64,000 bases of DNA from Saccharofermentans sp. (GTDB lineage: Bacteria > Bacillota > Clostridia > Saccharofermentanales > Saccharofermentanaceae), in NCBI GenBank assembly GCA_016288885.1, contig JAEFAV010000003.1:62001-126000 (forward strand), given 5' to 3'. The translations under genes were made by a program, and so were the position numbers. Positions 49,438 to 59,879 of this stretch are shown here, one piece after another. The notes under the pieces were generated by a model. The model made no database searches. It was given only the letters and a program-made list of their open reading frames with translations, and was not told the origin of the DNA. Each line of letters starts with the position of its first letter. The stretch's first letter is position 1.

Positions 49438-52400
49438 ATGGATGGTTTTATATTTGCTTTTCTTATTACCTTTATATTTCTGCCTGTAATTTTCTGTGTC
49501 CTGTTTATTGTTTTCCTTACAAAATTCATTAAGTGCAGTAAGAGGATCAAGGAACTTGAAAAAGAGATAAATGATCTCAGATACGGTAACGGGAATCAGG
49601 CGGCTCAGAATGCTAATGCACCTTCTGTGATGCCTCAGCAGAACATTGTTACACAACAGAACGTGATGCCCGGATATGATCAGCAGACTTTTATTCAGTT
49701 GCCGGAGATCCGGCCGCAGGGATATGCTCAGCCTCAGGCACCTTCAGCTCCTGTACAAACATATACACCGCAGACCACACCTGAGCCTCAGATTCAGAAT
49801 ACGATTCCAGATCAGAATCCGACGCCTTCCTGGGCAAAGCCGGCATCCGCAGACGCTTCTGTTCAGATGTACCAGCAGGCACCTGTTGAAGAAAAGAAGA
49901 CTCGCGAAAAGTTTTTCAGCAGCATAAATATTACGTTTGGTATCGGCGTCCTGCTCCTTACGATAGTCGGTGCGACATTCATGACAGGTTCATGGCCGTG
50001 GATGACCGAAGGCGTAAGGGCGATATGCCTTGTAATGATCGTATTTATCGTTTACGGAATGTCATTCTTTGCAGGAAAGATATTAAAGCTCCAACAGACG
50101 GAATTTGCTCTTTACACGCTCGCAAGTCTTTTGGGTCCGATCGTTATAGTCGGAATGGGAACGTTCAATCTCCTGGGATCTGCATTCTCATTTTCAGGCG
50201 GTACCGGATGGCTTGTCGCGACGGTGGCGGCTTTGGTCCTGACCGCGACTTCGGTCGGAGGAAGACTGCTTTTTAAGGAGAAAACTCAGGCAAATATCTA
50301 TCAGGGTACATTCTACATAGCCTTAACCTGGCTCGTGATCTTCCTCTGCGGACAGATCGGACAGGCAGCCGACGGGATTGGTGAATGGGGCATGATCTGT
50401 CTCGGACTTTCTACGCTGGCGCTCGTTTTCAGGATAATAGCCATTACGAAATTACTCGAAGGTGAAGCATTCTTCAGGATCTATTCAGAGATACTTACGT
50501 TTATCCCTGCAGGACTGATATTCTTCTCTTCATTTGCAGCTGACGGAGCGATCTTCGGAGCTGCCATCGTTGAATTTGCTGCGTTTGTACTGTATGCCAA
50601 ATTCTCTAAGGAACGGGCATGGGCCAAATATCTGCTTCCTTTCGTCGGGATGATCATAACGTTTTCGTGGATCGTTTTTGCTGATTCGACTGAAGACACT
50701 GTTTTTATTACATCGATCACAATAGCGATCATCGTGATCCTCTTTGCGGTTCTCAAAGTGCTTAAGCTTTCGACAATACTGTCGGATCTCCTTTTCACGA
50801 TCTCGCTGGGTACGATACCGACATTTATCGCTATCGAAAAAGTTCCGGTAATGGGTGTAGTCTCCTGCTTCCTTGTTGTAATTCTTTTGATATTCCAAAT
50901 GATCATAGAACCTGCTCTTGCCGGAATTGATCTGATTCCGGAAGGAATCTTCAGGAAAGAGGAGCCTTTGTCCTTACAGGTCGGTTTCACTTTGCTGGCA
51001 ACGGCATTTTATTATCTCGGAATCGTAATGCTCTTTTTGACTATCGAAGAGTTCCCTATGCAGGGGCATCTTTACTTTACATTAACGGCATTGATCCCGG
51101 CTGTCGCAGCTCTTGCTGTCAGGATCTTCCTGAAAGATGATTTGAGAGTAATGCTTTCAGGCATCGTTCTGTCTGCCGCATCAGTTATTGCGGCCTTCAC
51201 ATCTTGCTTTGAATTAGATAATTTTGACAGTGCGCGTTCGGTACTTTACACGCATGTGAATATCTGTTCATGGCTTCTGAGCCTTGCTGTGATGGTACTT
51301 GCAGTATCCTTAATGGTTAAGCCTTTAAAGGAAAAGAAAGTGGGCGCAGACGTTATGTTCTGGGCATCCGTATGTCATAATGCTCTTGCGATAGGTGTCT
51401 TTATGACTATTGCCTACTATGATGAAATCGTTACTGTAGCAGACGATAACAGTCCGCATAGTATGATTCTCGCTTATAAGATCGCGGCTTTGGTTTTCCT
51501 GGGACTTAACATGGCGGCGGCCGGGGCAGCACATTTACTGAAGATAAAGGGAAAAGATTTTATTTCCCGCTATGCTGCCGGCATGAAATATTTCTTCGTC
51601 GGGTTTGCCATATTCTGGTTCGCATATGCCGGAACCCTTTTCGACGTCGCTTGGCAGATGCTCATTATCGCTGTGATCTTTGCCATTCTGCTAACTCTGT
51701 TTGATGCTGAGTTCTTTGCGATCTTACCTGTGCTTGTATCAGAATTCTCTATTGTTTACGAATTCAGAATGCTCGATAATGCCGATCTGTGTAACGTTCT
51801 ATGCATCGTAGGCGCGCTTGTTATCGCAGGCCTCGGAAGACTGTTCTTCAGGAAAAAAGTATTCTCATCGAAAGCGGCAGACTATCTGTCCCTTACGTCA
51901 TGCCTGTTACTGTTTGGCCTTAATGGCGCGGACTATGTTGCCATGATGGTATTCCTTACATTGGCACTTCTGGTAATGAATCTTGCCGGAAGGGTCAGAA
52001 TACCGGTAAGGGTCATCGTCAGTGTTTTTGCTTCCCTTGTATGTTTCGCTGTAGTAGCCCAGCCGTTTTTCAGCTATCCGGACGTGATCGGTCTTGAGAT
52101 CAATATCATCCTCATGCTGGGAACGCTGTTCCTGATATGCAGAGTGATCAAGCCGGCACCATACAGCACGATGAAGTATTTCTGGTTTACCGGGGTTGCT
52201 TTAAGCCTCATAGCAGAAGGCGTTTCTGCCGCAATGACCAGTGAAGTGCTTGATCTTATCATCGTCGGAACGGCTTCATTCGGAATATTCATTTATGCCT
52301 TTATCAGACGTAACCGCCTTTGGTTCATTCTCGGTATTGTCTCGATGATATCCGTGGCAGTTTACCTCTCATTGGCATTCTGGTCTTCGCTTGTCTGGCT

Positions 52401-52518
52401 GATTTATCTGTTTGTTGCCGGCTCGATACTCGTTGTCATGGCTTCCGTCAACGAGTGGGGAAAGCGTCACAACAAAGACGGGAAAAAGAAAAGATTCTTT
52501 GAAGAATGGACCTGGTGA
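49438..52518 (+). CDS. Large polytopic membrane protein (SCO7613-C-terminal/DUF2157-like), hypothetical
   Basis: 1026 aa: N-terminal TM + coiled coil + P/Q-rich linker + many predicted TM helices. Confidence 0.7.
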   Translation: MDGFIFAFLITFIFLPVIFCVLFIVFLTKFIKCSKRIKELEKEINDLRYGNGNQAAQNANAPSVMPQQNIVTQQNVMPGYDQQTFIQLPEIRPQGYAQPQAPSAPVQTYTPQTTPEPQIQNTIPDQNPTPSWAKPASADASVQMYQQAPVEEKKTREKFFSSINITFGIGVLLLTIVGATFMTGSWPWMTEGVRAICLVMIVFIVYGMSFFAGKILKLQQTEFALYTLASLLGPIVIVGMGTFNLLGSAFSFSGGTGWLVATVAALVLTATSVGGRLLFKEKTQANIYQGTFYIALTWLVIFLCGQIGQAADGIGEWGMICLGLSTLALVFRIIAITKLLEGEAFFRIYSEILTFIPAGLIFFSSFAADGAIFGAAIVEFAAFVLYAKFSKERAWAKYLLPFVGMIITFSWIVFADSTEDTVFITSITIAIIVILFAVLKVLKLSTILSDLLFTISLGTIPTFIAIEKVPVMGVVSCFLVVILLIFQMIIEPALAGIDLIPEGIFRKEEPLSLQVGFTLLATAFYYLGIVMLFLTIEEFPMQGHLYFTLTALIPAVAALAVRIFLKDDLRVMLSGIVLSAASVIAAFTSCFELDNFDSARSVLYTHVNICSWLLSLAVMVLAVSLMVKPLKEKKVGADVMFWASVCHNALAIGVFMTIAYYDEIVTVADDNSPHSMILAYKIAALVFLGLNMAAAGAAHLLKIKGKDFISRYAAGMKYFFVGFAIFWFAYAGTLFDVAWQMLIIAVIFAILLTLFDAEFFAILPVLVSEFSIVYEFRMLDNADLCNVLCIVGALVIAGLGRLFFRKKVFSSKAADYLSLTSCLLLFGLNGADYVAMMVFLTLALLVMNLAGRVRIPVRVIVSVFASLVCFAVVAQPFFSYPDVIGLEINIILMLGTLFLICRVIKPAPYSTMKYFWFTGVALSLIAEGVSAAMTSEVLDLIIVGTASFGIFIYAFIRRNRLWFILGIVSMISVAVYLSLAFWSSLVWLIYLFVAGSILVVMASVNEWGKRHNKDGKKKRFFEEWTW

Positions 52519-52599
52519 TCCCTTTTTGACATAGAATTTTAATTTACATCTGCTTTTTGCCTTGCTAAAATATATGTCCTGGGGAAAAAGCGAGGTTGA

Positions 52600-53787
52600 A
52601 TGTTTTTTAAGAGCATAAGGAACTATGCAGTTAAGGCGATAGCGATGTTATGTGCGACCGTGATCAGCACGGGTCTTATAAGTTCGTATGTTCAGCCTGA
52701 AGAAGTATCTGCCGATGAAGGCATGTATGACTGCCTCTATGATCTCTTTAAAGACAGAAGCGGTGACCCCGACAACTTCATGTCACAGGAAGAATTAGTC
52801 CAAAAAGTTCTTGAAAACTGCGACAGGCTCAAATGGATAGACTATTCATACGGAGCACAGGAGAGCTATCTTGGATGTGACGGATTTGTCAGCCTGGTGT
52901 TCCGCCTTACGTTCGATACAGTTCATGATTTTGACCGAGACTTGGACAAATATTGGTGTTCATATGATTACCATGAAGAGCATATCGTTGCAGCAAGTCA
53001 TGTCGACAAGTACGAGATATTCAGACCCGGCGGAACTACGGTAACATGGCTATACCACAATTACGTTGATGAGCTGGTTGATGCACTTGATCACAGGGAA
53101 AATGTCGAGGGCATGGATAATGAAGACTGGATCGAATATCTTACTGCCATAGGCGCCCAACCCGGAGACATCCTATTCTGGGATGATGATAATAATGATA
53201 AGTATTGGAGCCATATCGGAATCTATTCAGGAATAGAAGACGGTATTGCCAGAATGTGGCATGCTTCTTCCATCAAAGGTCTGGTTATCAACCAGTGTCT
53301 GGAAGACATCACGATCGATACCCGTTATCTGGATTATGTAGCCGTGCTTCCGCTGACGGATCTTCCTGCAAAAGCAGGTCTTTGTGTTGATTCTGAAAGC
53401 AGTGACAAAGATTTCTCGTACTCATTTTATAACGATCCGGAGTGTGAGAACTGCATTGGCAGGATCAGCAGCAGCTGTGTTTTATCCGAACAGTCTTTCC
53501 TGGATGATTTTCCGGTATATCCCAACAATGACGAGAGTGCATATGAGAATAAACTGTTTTTCACAAGGGATATGTCTCCCTATAGTATTGATGGAGGAGA
53601 TAATGCATTAGCCGATCAGGAAGTCTATCAGCTGATAATAAGGATAGAACCTGAAGACGGGACCCGTGGAGTGCTTAAGTATGCTGTTTACGGCGTGGAT
53701 GATATCCGGTATTACGGAGGGGGCGAGATAACGGATTATGATTACTTTACGGGAGGACAGGTCATTCCCGTAATGGATTTCAGATAG
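52600..53787 (+). CDS. Secreted NlpC/P60-like peptidase
   Basis: GAQESYLGCDGFVSLVFRLTF ... GAQPGDILFWDDDNNDKYWSHIGIYSG; signal peptide-like N-terminus. Confidence 0.75.
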   Translation: MFFKSIRNYAVKAIAMLCATVISTGLISSYVQPEEVSADEGMYDCLYDLFKDRSGDPDNFMSQEELVQKVLENCDRLKWIDYSYGAQESYLGCDGFVSLVFRLTFDTVHDFDRDLDKYWCSYDYHEEHIVAASHVDKYEIFRPGGTTVTWLYHNYVDELVDALDHRENVEGMDNEDWIEYLTAIGAQPGDILFWDDDNNDKYWSHIGIYSGIEDGIARMWHASSIKGLVINQCLEDITIDTRYLDYVAVLPLTDLPAKAGLCVDSESSDKDFSYSFYNDPECENCIGRISSSCVLSEQSFLDDFPVYPNNDESAYENKLFFTRDMSPYSIDGGDNALADQEVYQLIIRIEPEDGTRGVLKYAVYGVDDIRYYGGGEITDYDYFTGGQVIPVMDFR

Positions 53788-53810
53788 AATTGTCTTTTAT
53801 TTTGGTGAGG

Positions 53811-53836
53811 GCGGGGTAGTTTACCCCGCTTTTTTT
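53811..53836 (+). terminator. Rho-independent terminator
   Basis: GCGGGGTA-gtt-TACCCCGC then TTTTTTT. Confidence 0.85.
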
Positions 53837-53943
53837 ATCATAAATTTGTAATTTTGTAGAAAACGCTTTTTATAATATAATAGGCTGAGTTTAGCTGAAT
53901 ATATAGTCGGCTTCTGTCGGCAGCCGTACGGAAGGAGTACTTT

Positions 53944-56517
53944 ATGGATTTTCTCGCAAAGACCACCGATGCGATTACTGATTTGGAAATCAGACACTCT
54001 AATACTGTAAGAGAGCTTGCAAGTGAGTGTATGGTTTTGCTCGAGAATGACGGCACTCTGCCTCTTAAAAATCCCGGAAGAATCGCTCTGTACGGCAATG
54101 GTGCAAGACATACTGTAAAAGGCGGCGGCGGTTCCGGCGAAGTTAATACCAGAAACAATATCAATATCTGTGACGGCCTTGAAGATGCCGGTTTCGAGAT
54201 CGCTTCAAAAGGCTGGCTGGACAGGTATGATGAGATTTATGATTCAAGTCTTAAGTCCTATATGGATAAGGTTGAGAGCATTGCGAAGGAACGCGGTGTT
54301 CCTGCAACCAGCGTATATTTTGAGATGGCATTTGAAACTCCCAAGATGCCTTTGATCACTGAAGAGGATTTTTCGGAAGTCAGATGTGATACGGCGATCT
54401 TTGTCATCTCCCGTGATTCCACAGAAGGCAGGGACAGGACTCCTACCAAAGGCGACTATTATCTTACTGACGAAGAGAATGCCAATCTTGATTTCTTAGC
54501 TTATCATTTTGATAAGACTATCGTCCTGCTTAATGTCGGCGGCGTTATAGACATGTCCCAGCTTAAGCACCGCCGCGGTATCAGCTCGATACTGCTTGTC
54601 GGACAGGTCGGTAACCTTACGGGTTATATCGTTGCTGATTGTATTACGGGCAAGACCAATCCTTCCGGTAAGCTCGTTGACACCTGGGCAAGATCATATG
54701 AGGATTATCCTTGTGCCAATGAATTCTCAAGCCTTGACGGTAATACCGATGATGAGTTCTACAGAGAGGGAATCTATGTAGGATACAGATATTTTGATTC
54801 GTTCGGCATTTTGCCTTTATATCCCTTCGGTTATGGCAAATCATATACTACGTTCTCCCACGAAGTTCTGAGCATTACCCAGGAGGGTACGGAGATCAAA
54901 GTCTGGGTCAAAGTTACGAATACCGGAACCGAATATGCGGGAAAGCAGGTCATACAGGTTTATTTTTCCGCACCTGAAGGCAGTATCGACAGACCGTATC
55001 AGGAACTTGCCGGATATGCCAAGACAGATCTTATCTATCCCGGTGAGAGCATGAATCTTGAGGTGTCTTTCCCGATAGAGAATTTCTGCTGTTACGATGA
55101 TGAATATCCTGCCAAGGTAATCCCTGAAGGTGATTACATTATCAGGGTCGGCACCAGTTCACGCGAAACAAAGATCGAAGCTATACTGAGAGTTCCCGAG
55201 ACTGTCGTAAAAGAGAAATTTGACAGGTTGCTTGAAGATGACGCAAGGTATCTTTTCGAGGATATGAAGAATCCGGGAACGGGTAAAGAGGCACACAGGG
55301 CAGTCGAGGAAGCCCAGCTTGCAAATTGTGACAGAAGATATTCTCTTGATCTTTCACGTGTCAGACGAAGCATTATCAGATACAGAGGCGTAAGCGAGAC
55401 ACATCTTGATGAAAGACCGAATGAGAGACTTACTTTAGGTTCCGTAATCGGACGCAATGCCGGCGTTGCTGAATTTGTAGCTCAGTTCTCTTTGGAAGAG
55501 CTTTCTGAACTTATAGTCGGAAACTACATCAAGGATGGCTTTGAAGACATCGTATTCTCATCCGCCATGCATGTTCCGGGAGCTGCTGCTGAGACCACCT
55601 CACTCTTTGAGACAAAGAGAAGGCTTCCGCCGCTCGTCATGGCTGACGGCCCTGCAGGTTTAAGACTCCAGCCGCATTTCAAGGCAACAAAGAATGGCGA
55701 TCTTTTAAGAGGCGGAGAGACGTTCGGCCTTATCAAGAATCCTTTCCCGGAAGATACTCCTGCCGATGCGATCGATTACTATCAGTACTGCACGATGATA
55801 CCGGTTGCTACAGCGCTTGCCTCAAGCTGGAATCTTGATCTCATAGAACAGCTCGGCCGTTTGGTTGGCGAAGAGATGGAAGAATTCGGAGTACACCTTT
55901 GGCTTGCTCCGGGAATGAATATCCACAGAAATCCTTTGTGCGGAAGAAATTTCGAGTATTATTCGGAAGATCCGCTTGTAACCGGACTTTGTGCCGCTGC
56001 TGATACTAAGGGCGTGCAGTCTGTTGACGGCAAGGGCGTTACCATCAAGCATTTTGCTTGTAACAACCAGGAAGATAACAGAATGTTCAGTAATTCTCAT
56101 GTCTCGGTAAAAGCTTTGCGCGAGATTTATCTGAGAGGATTTGAAATAGCAGTCAAGCTTGCCCAGCCGTTCTGCGTAATGGCTTCATATAACCTTCTTA
56201 ACGGCATGCATACGGCAAACAATTACGAGCTGCTTCAAAATGTGCTCAGAGACGAATGGGATTACGAGGGTGCCGTCATGACAGACTGGTTCTCTTCATT
56301 TGAAGATGTCGAGTTCCTCGGATATGACGAGAAGAATCTTAAGTATCCGCCCGCATTCTCCAGATTGTGCGTATATGCCGGATGCGATATGCAGATGCCG
56401 GGATGCGCCAAAAATGCAAAAGATATCGTTACTGCAGTCAATACCGGAAGACTTCCATTAAGTGACGTTCAGAATGCCGCCATGAATGTTGTGCGTCTTG
56501 CGATCAAATGCCTGTAA
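53944..56517 (+). CDS. GH3 beta-glucosidase with permuted domain order
   Basis: C-terminal-type domain first (GRIALYGNGARHTVKGGGGSGEVN), then FnIII-like (YAGKQVIQVYFSAP), then catalytic barrel (LWLAPGMNIHRNPLCGRNFEYYSEDPLVTG...GAVMTDWFSS). Confidence 0.9.
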   Translation: MDFLAKTTDAITDLEIRHSNTVRELASECMVLLENDGTLPLKNPGRIALYGNGARHTVKGGGGSGEVNTRNNINICDGLEDAGFEIASKGWLDRYDEIYDSSLKSYMDKVESIAKERGVPATSVYFEMAFETPKMPLITEEDFSEVRCDTAIFVISRDSTEGRDRTPTKGDYYLTDEENANLDFLAYHFDKTIVLLNVGGVIDMSQLKHRRGISSILLVGQVGNLTGYIVADCITGKTNPSGKLVDTWARSYEDYPCANEFSSLDGNTDDEFYREGIYVGYRYFDSFGILPLYPFGYGKSYTTFSHEVLSITQEGTEIKVWVKVTNTGTEYAGKQVIQVYFSAPEGSIDRPYQELAGYAKTDLIYPGESMNLEVSFPIENFCCYDDEYPAKVIPEGDYIIRVGTSSRETKIEAILRVPETVVKEKFDRLLEDDARYLFEDMKNPGTGKEAHRAVEEAQLANCDRRYSLDLSRVRRSIIRYRGVSETHLDERPNERLTLGSVIGRNAGVAEFVAQFSLEELSELIVGNYIKDGFEDIVFSSAMHVPGAAAETTSLFETKRRLPPLVMADGPAGLRLQPHFKATKNGDLLRGGETFGLIKNPFPEDTPADAIDYYQYCTMIPVATALASSWNLDLIEQLGRLVGEEMEEFGVHLWLAPGMNIHRNPLCGRNFEYYSEDPLVTGLCAAADTKGVQSVDGKGVTIKHFACNNQEDNRMFSNSHVSVKALREIYLRGFEIAVKLAQPFCVMASYNLLNGMHTANNYELLQNVLRDEWDYEGAVMTDWFSSFEDVEFLGYDEKNLKYPPAFSRLCVYAGCDMQMPGCAKNAKDIVTAVNTGRLPLSDVQNAAMNVVRLAIKCL

Positions 56518-56529
56518 AACAGGAGATAG

Positions 56530-57906
56530 ATGAACGAAGTATTTGATTCGGAACATATAAACGTAGAGTACAGGAAGGACGATAATATCGTCCTTGTTGT
56601 ATTGAAGGGCAAAGTCATCAGAGATGACTTCAGGACTCCGATGATGCATGCGGCCGATATGGTCCTGAGACATTCTTGCAGGATCATGAGTGTTGATTTC
56701 AGAGCTGATCCCGTACTGAATGAGAATGACATCATCTGGAGTAAGAAAGTGCTTCTTTCCAATCTCAAAAAGAATGGCCTTGAGACTTTGATACTTATTG
56801 ACAGCAGTGGTCTGGAGATCGCCGGGAAGTGTGCTGATTTCTGTGAAGACAGATTTAAGACAATAGTATGCAAGAGTTATGAGGAAGGACTAAAGGCCGC
56901 TAATGCCGGATCATCATCAGATCCTGCCGCTGAACCTGGAGACAATGCCGGAAATGATGAGTTCGCTTCAATGACGCGTGAAGAGGCTCTGGAATACATG
57001 GGCCTTAAACCTGATGCCGACATAAAAGAGATAGATGACCGTTTCTGGCAGATGTCCAAGCATTACAGAGGCAAGGATGATCCGGAATCCGTTAAGAAGG
57101 AAGATGAGATATCCGCAATCTATGACATAGCTTCAGGAAGACGCGACAGAAGAAGGCAGGAACAGATCATGCATGATTCTGAACCGATGTACTTCGGAAG
57201 ATATAAGAGTGACTGGAAGAATATCATCCACTATAACTGGAAGAATGTCCTCCTTGGCATAGTCGTTGCTGTTTCTGCGATCCTTGTTATCGTGGGAGTG
57301 CTTACCAATACTAGAAGCGGTTGTTCGATTATTGTTTTCGGACACATGTATCTTGATGACACTTATATGCGTGAGGCGCTGGTAGCAAATAATATCAAAA
57401 GACCTTATATCGGAGTGGCTGATATCGTCGTTCCCAATGATCAGAACATTCCGATGCAGGAATACGGCAACGAGACGTTTAACGCGCTGTTTTACACTAA
57501 TCCGGATGTAATGATATCCGACAAGGAGTCTTACGGTTATTATTTCTCGACTTTCAAGGATTTAGGACCGCTTTATGACAGGATCATGGAAGGCTTGACA
57601 GAAGAAGCTAAAGCCGGTGTCGTTCCGGTCTACATGACGGAGCAGGAGGCTGTGGAATACACAAACCGGCTTTATATGGAAAATGGCATAGGAGATGAAG
57701 AGATAGAGGATCCCTCTGCATTTTCCGATGTGCCTGTTCTGATAGGAATAGAGATCACGGATCCCGAGATAGCAACGAAGCTTGGCGTGGAAGCAAAGTG
57801 GAAGTCCAGAACGACTACTCTTGTTTTCGGACAATGCATGAACAGTACGAATGATGATCAGACGGTACTGGTAATTACGACTATCATCAATGCGGCATTT
57901 GCTTAA
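56530..57906 (+). CDS. Hypothetical protein: STAS-like N-terminus, J-domain-like segment, TM, extracytoplasmic domain
   Basis: 458 aa; EALEYMGLKPDADIKEIDDRFWQMSKHYR resembles a degenerate J-domain helix; one TM (VLLGIVVAVSAILVIVGVL). Confidence 0.5.
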   Translation: MNEVFDSEHINVEYRKDDNIVLVVLKGKVIRDDFRTPMMHAADMVLRHSCRIMSVDFRADPVLNENDIIWSKKVLLSNLKKNGLETLILIDSSGLEIAGKCADFCEDRFKTIVCKSYEEGLKAANAGSSSDPAAEPGDNAGNDEFASMTREEALEYMGLKPDADIKEIDDRFWQMSKHYRGKDDPESVKKEDEISAIYDIASGRRDRRRQEQIMHDSEPMYFGRYKSDWKNIIHYNWKNVLLGIVVAVSAILVIVGVLTNTRSGCSIIVFGHMYLDDTYMREALVANNIKRPYIGVADIVVPNDQNIPMQEYGNETFNALFYTNPDVMISDKESYGYYFSTFKDLGPLYDRIMEGLTEEAKAGVVPVYMTEQEAVEYTNRLYMENGIGDEEIEDPSAFSDVPVLIGIEITDPEIATKLGVEAKWKSRTTTLVFGQCMNSTNDDQTVLVITTIINAAFA

Positions 57907-58649
57907 TTGCCGCTCATTCCGGTCGCATCGAAAAGCAGTCTTAATTCGTCATCAGTAAGCGGTCTGAATCTGCCGCATGAATCAAGTTCCCGGCTTACTT
58001 TTACACCGGCCAGTTCTATTCTCCTGAGTGCTGCTACTTCCTTGTTGAAGTGTGCAAAAATTCTTCTGACTTCATGTGTCTTTCCCTCATGAAGAGTAAG
58101 GAGAGCCCTGCTTAATCCATCATCGGACGGATCTGTCATTTCCAATGCTGCCGGAGCTATCTGTTCGCTATAGCCTTTGTCACGGATGGTGAATCCGGAA
58201 ACTATGGTATTTATCTCATTTTCCGTCCAATCCTGTCCCGAAAATGTCGCCAGATAAGTTTTTGGGACTTCGTATCTCGGAGACTGAAGGCGGTGTGATA
58301 ATTCTCCGTCGTTGGTGATCAGGAGAAGACCTGAGGTGTGATAATCGAGTCTTCCGACGGGAGAGAGTTTTTTTGATTTCAGTTCTGAAGGTATGTAGTC
58401 TGCCACACAGGGTAAACGTTTATCTTCCATAGCCGTGAGAACTCCGTCAGGTTTATCAAGAAGATAGTAGAGATGTGTCTTGCAGTTTATCTCATGTCCG
58501 TCGATGAGTATGGAATCATCCTCAGTTACATGAAAGGCAGCATCGGTTATGACGGTCCCGTTAACGGTGACTCCGCCGTGATTTATCTTATCTCTGACCC
58601 GGGATCTGGTGCCTAAGCCGCTGTTTGCGAGTAATCTGTCAAGTCTCAT
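57903..58649 (-). CDS. RsuA-family pseudouridine synthase
   Basis: MRLDRLLANSGLGTRSRVRDKINHGGVTVNG (S4); VGRLDYHTSGLLLITNDG; EGKTHEVRRIFAHF. Confidence 0.95.
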   Translation of the reverse strand: MRLDRLLANSGLGTRSRVRDKINHGGVTVNGTVITDAAFHVTEDDSILIDGHEINCKTHLYYLLDKPDGVLTAMEDKRLPCVADYIPSELKSKKLSPVGRLDYHTSGLLLITNDGELSHRLQSPRYEVPKTYLATFSGQDWTENEINTIVSGFTIRDKGYSEQIAPAALEMTDPSDDGLSRALLTLHEGKTHEVRRIFAHFNKEVAALRRIELAGVKVSRELDSCGRFRPLTDDELRLLFDATGMSGN

Positions 58650-58702
58650 GGGTTTATTATACTCTTAATGTATAATTGAATAGAATTAAAGAGAGGTAAC
58701 CG

Positions 58703-59041
58703 ATGGAAATAATCAACATCGAACAGGGACATCCTACCGTACAGCAGGCTATGACCAAGCTCCAGAACGGAATATACAGGGCAAGGGCAACGGGTAAGCC
58801 CCTTGCCAAGATCATCCACGGTTACGGTTCATCAGGCACGGGCGGAGCGATCAAACAGGCCATAAGCTTAGAGCTCCGCAAATACATCTCCCGCGGCATG
58901 ATAAAGACATACTGCCCCGGAGAAGATTTCGGACCGTTTTCTTCTGCGGGACGTGAAATAAGCGCAAAGCATCCTGAAGCATCCAGGGACAGGGACTGGG
59001 GCTTGCAGAATGACGGTATTACCATAGTAATGTTCAAATGA
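58703..59041 (+). CDS. Smr (MutS2 C-terminal)-like domain protein
   Basis: AKIIHGYGSSGTGGAIKQAISLELRKY. Confidence 0.75.
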   Translation: MEIINIEQGHPTVQQAMTKLQNGIYRARATGKPLAKIIHGYGSSGTGGAIKQAISLELRKYISRGMIKTYCPGEDFGPFSSAGREISAKHPEASRDRDWGLQNDGITIVMFK

Positions 59042-59049
59042 GGGATCAT

Positions 59050-59649
59050 ATGGCAGACGATTTTGAGAACAAATGGGAGGCATTTGAAGCCAGATGCAAA
59101 GGATGCAGGAACTGCGGTCTTCGCGATGGGGCTGCAAATGTTGTTATCTACAGGGGAAGCAGAAAGGCTCCGCTCATGATAATCGGCGAGGCCCCGGGCG
59201 AGAATGAGGATATCCAGGGTCTGCCGTTTGTAGGGAGATCCGGCCAGCTCCTGCAAAACCTTCTTGGAAGCTATGGCTTTACGAATAATGATTATCACAT
59301 ATGCAACATAGCTAAATGCAGACCACCTCAGAACAGAAGGCCTACCCCCGAAGAGATCCATGCCTGCAAGCCTTTGCTCGCTGAGCAATTCATGCTTGTA
59401 AGGCCTAAAGTAATACTGCTCTGCGGTTCGACCGCTTATGAAGGTTTCTTCGGAACCAAGCCTGTTATGCATGATGTAAGAGGCCGTTTTATAGAAAAGA
59501 ACGGATATTTCATAATGACTACGTATCATCCTGCATATGCGCTGAGAAATCCCGCGAACAAAATGCCTATCTATGAGGACATGGGTAAAGTACGTCAGAA
59601 GTTGACGGAGCTGGGAGCAATGCCTCCGCTCGGTTCCGTAAAAGATTAA
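59050..59649 (+). CDS. Uracil-DNA glycosylase (type 4/5 Fe-S family)
   Basis: CKGCRNCGLRDGAANVV...LMIIGEAPGENEDIQGLPFVGRSGQLL...YICNIAKCRPPQNRRPTPEE. Confidence 0.95.
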   Translation: MADDFENKWEAFEARCKGCRNCGLRDGAANVVIYRGSRKAPLMIIGEAPGENEDIQGLPFVGRSGQLLQNLLGSYGFTNNDYHICNIAKCRPPQNRRPTPEEIHACKPLLAEQFMLVRPKVILLCGSTAYEGFFGTKPVMHDVRGRFIEKNGYFIMTTYHPAYALRNPANKMPIYEDMGKVRQKLTELGAMPPLGSVKD

Positions 59650-59708
59650 ATATCTAATATTGATTTTCGGAATATGCTTTGCTATAATTCGTGAGTTATA
59701 AAATGCAT

Positions 59709-59782
59709 TGCCGAATTGTGTAACGGTAGCACACCGGTCTCTGACACCGTTTGTCAAGGTTCGAATCCTTGTTCGGCAGCCA
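59709..59782 (+). tRNA. tRNA-Gln (anticodon CTG)
   Basis: TGCCGAA...CTCTGAC anticodon loop...AGGTTCGAATCCT...TTCGGCA-GCCA (CCA encoded). Confidence 0.9.
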
Positions 59783-59788
59783 ATATTC

Positions 59789-59823
59789 CCGTAGGTTTCC
59801 AATTGGAAATCTACGGTTTTTTT
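59789..59823 (+). terminator. Rho-independent terminator after tRNA
   Basis: CCGTAGgTTTCC-aatt-GGAAAtCTACGG then TTTTTTTT. Confidence 0.85.
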
Positions 59824-59879
59824 TCTTAGGATTATCTGATATATGTTATACTTTTTATGGATTAAGGGAGGAATAGCAT

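Noticed and set aside
58822-59802. 326-aa minus-strand ORF
   Set aside because: Antisense to the Smr and UDG genes and across the tRNA-Gln; no recognisable protein motifs
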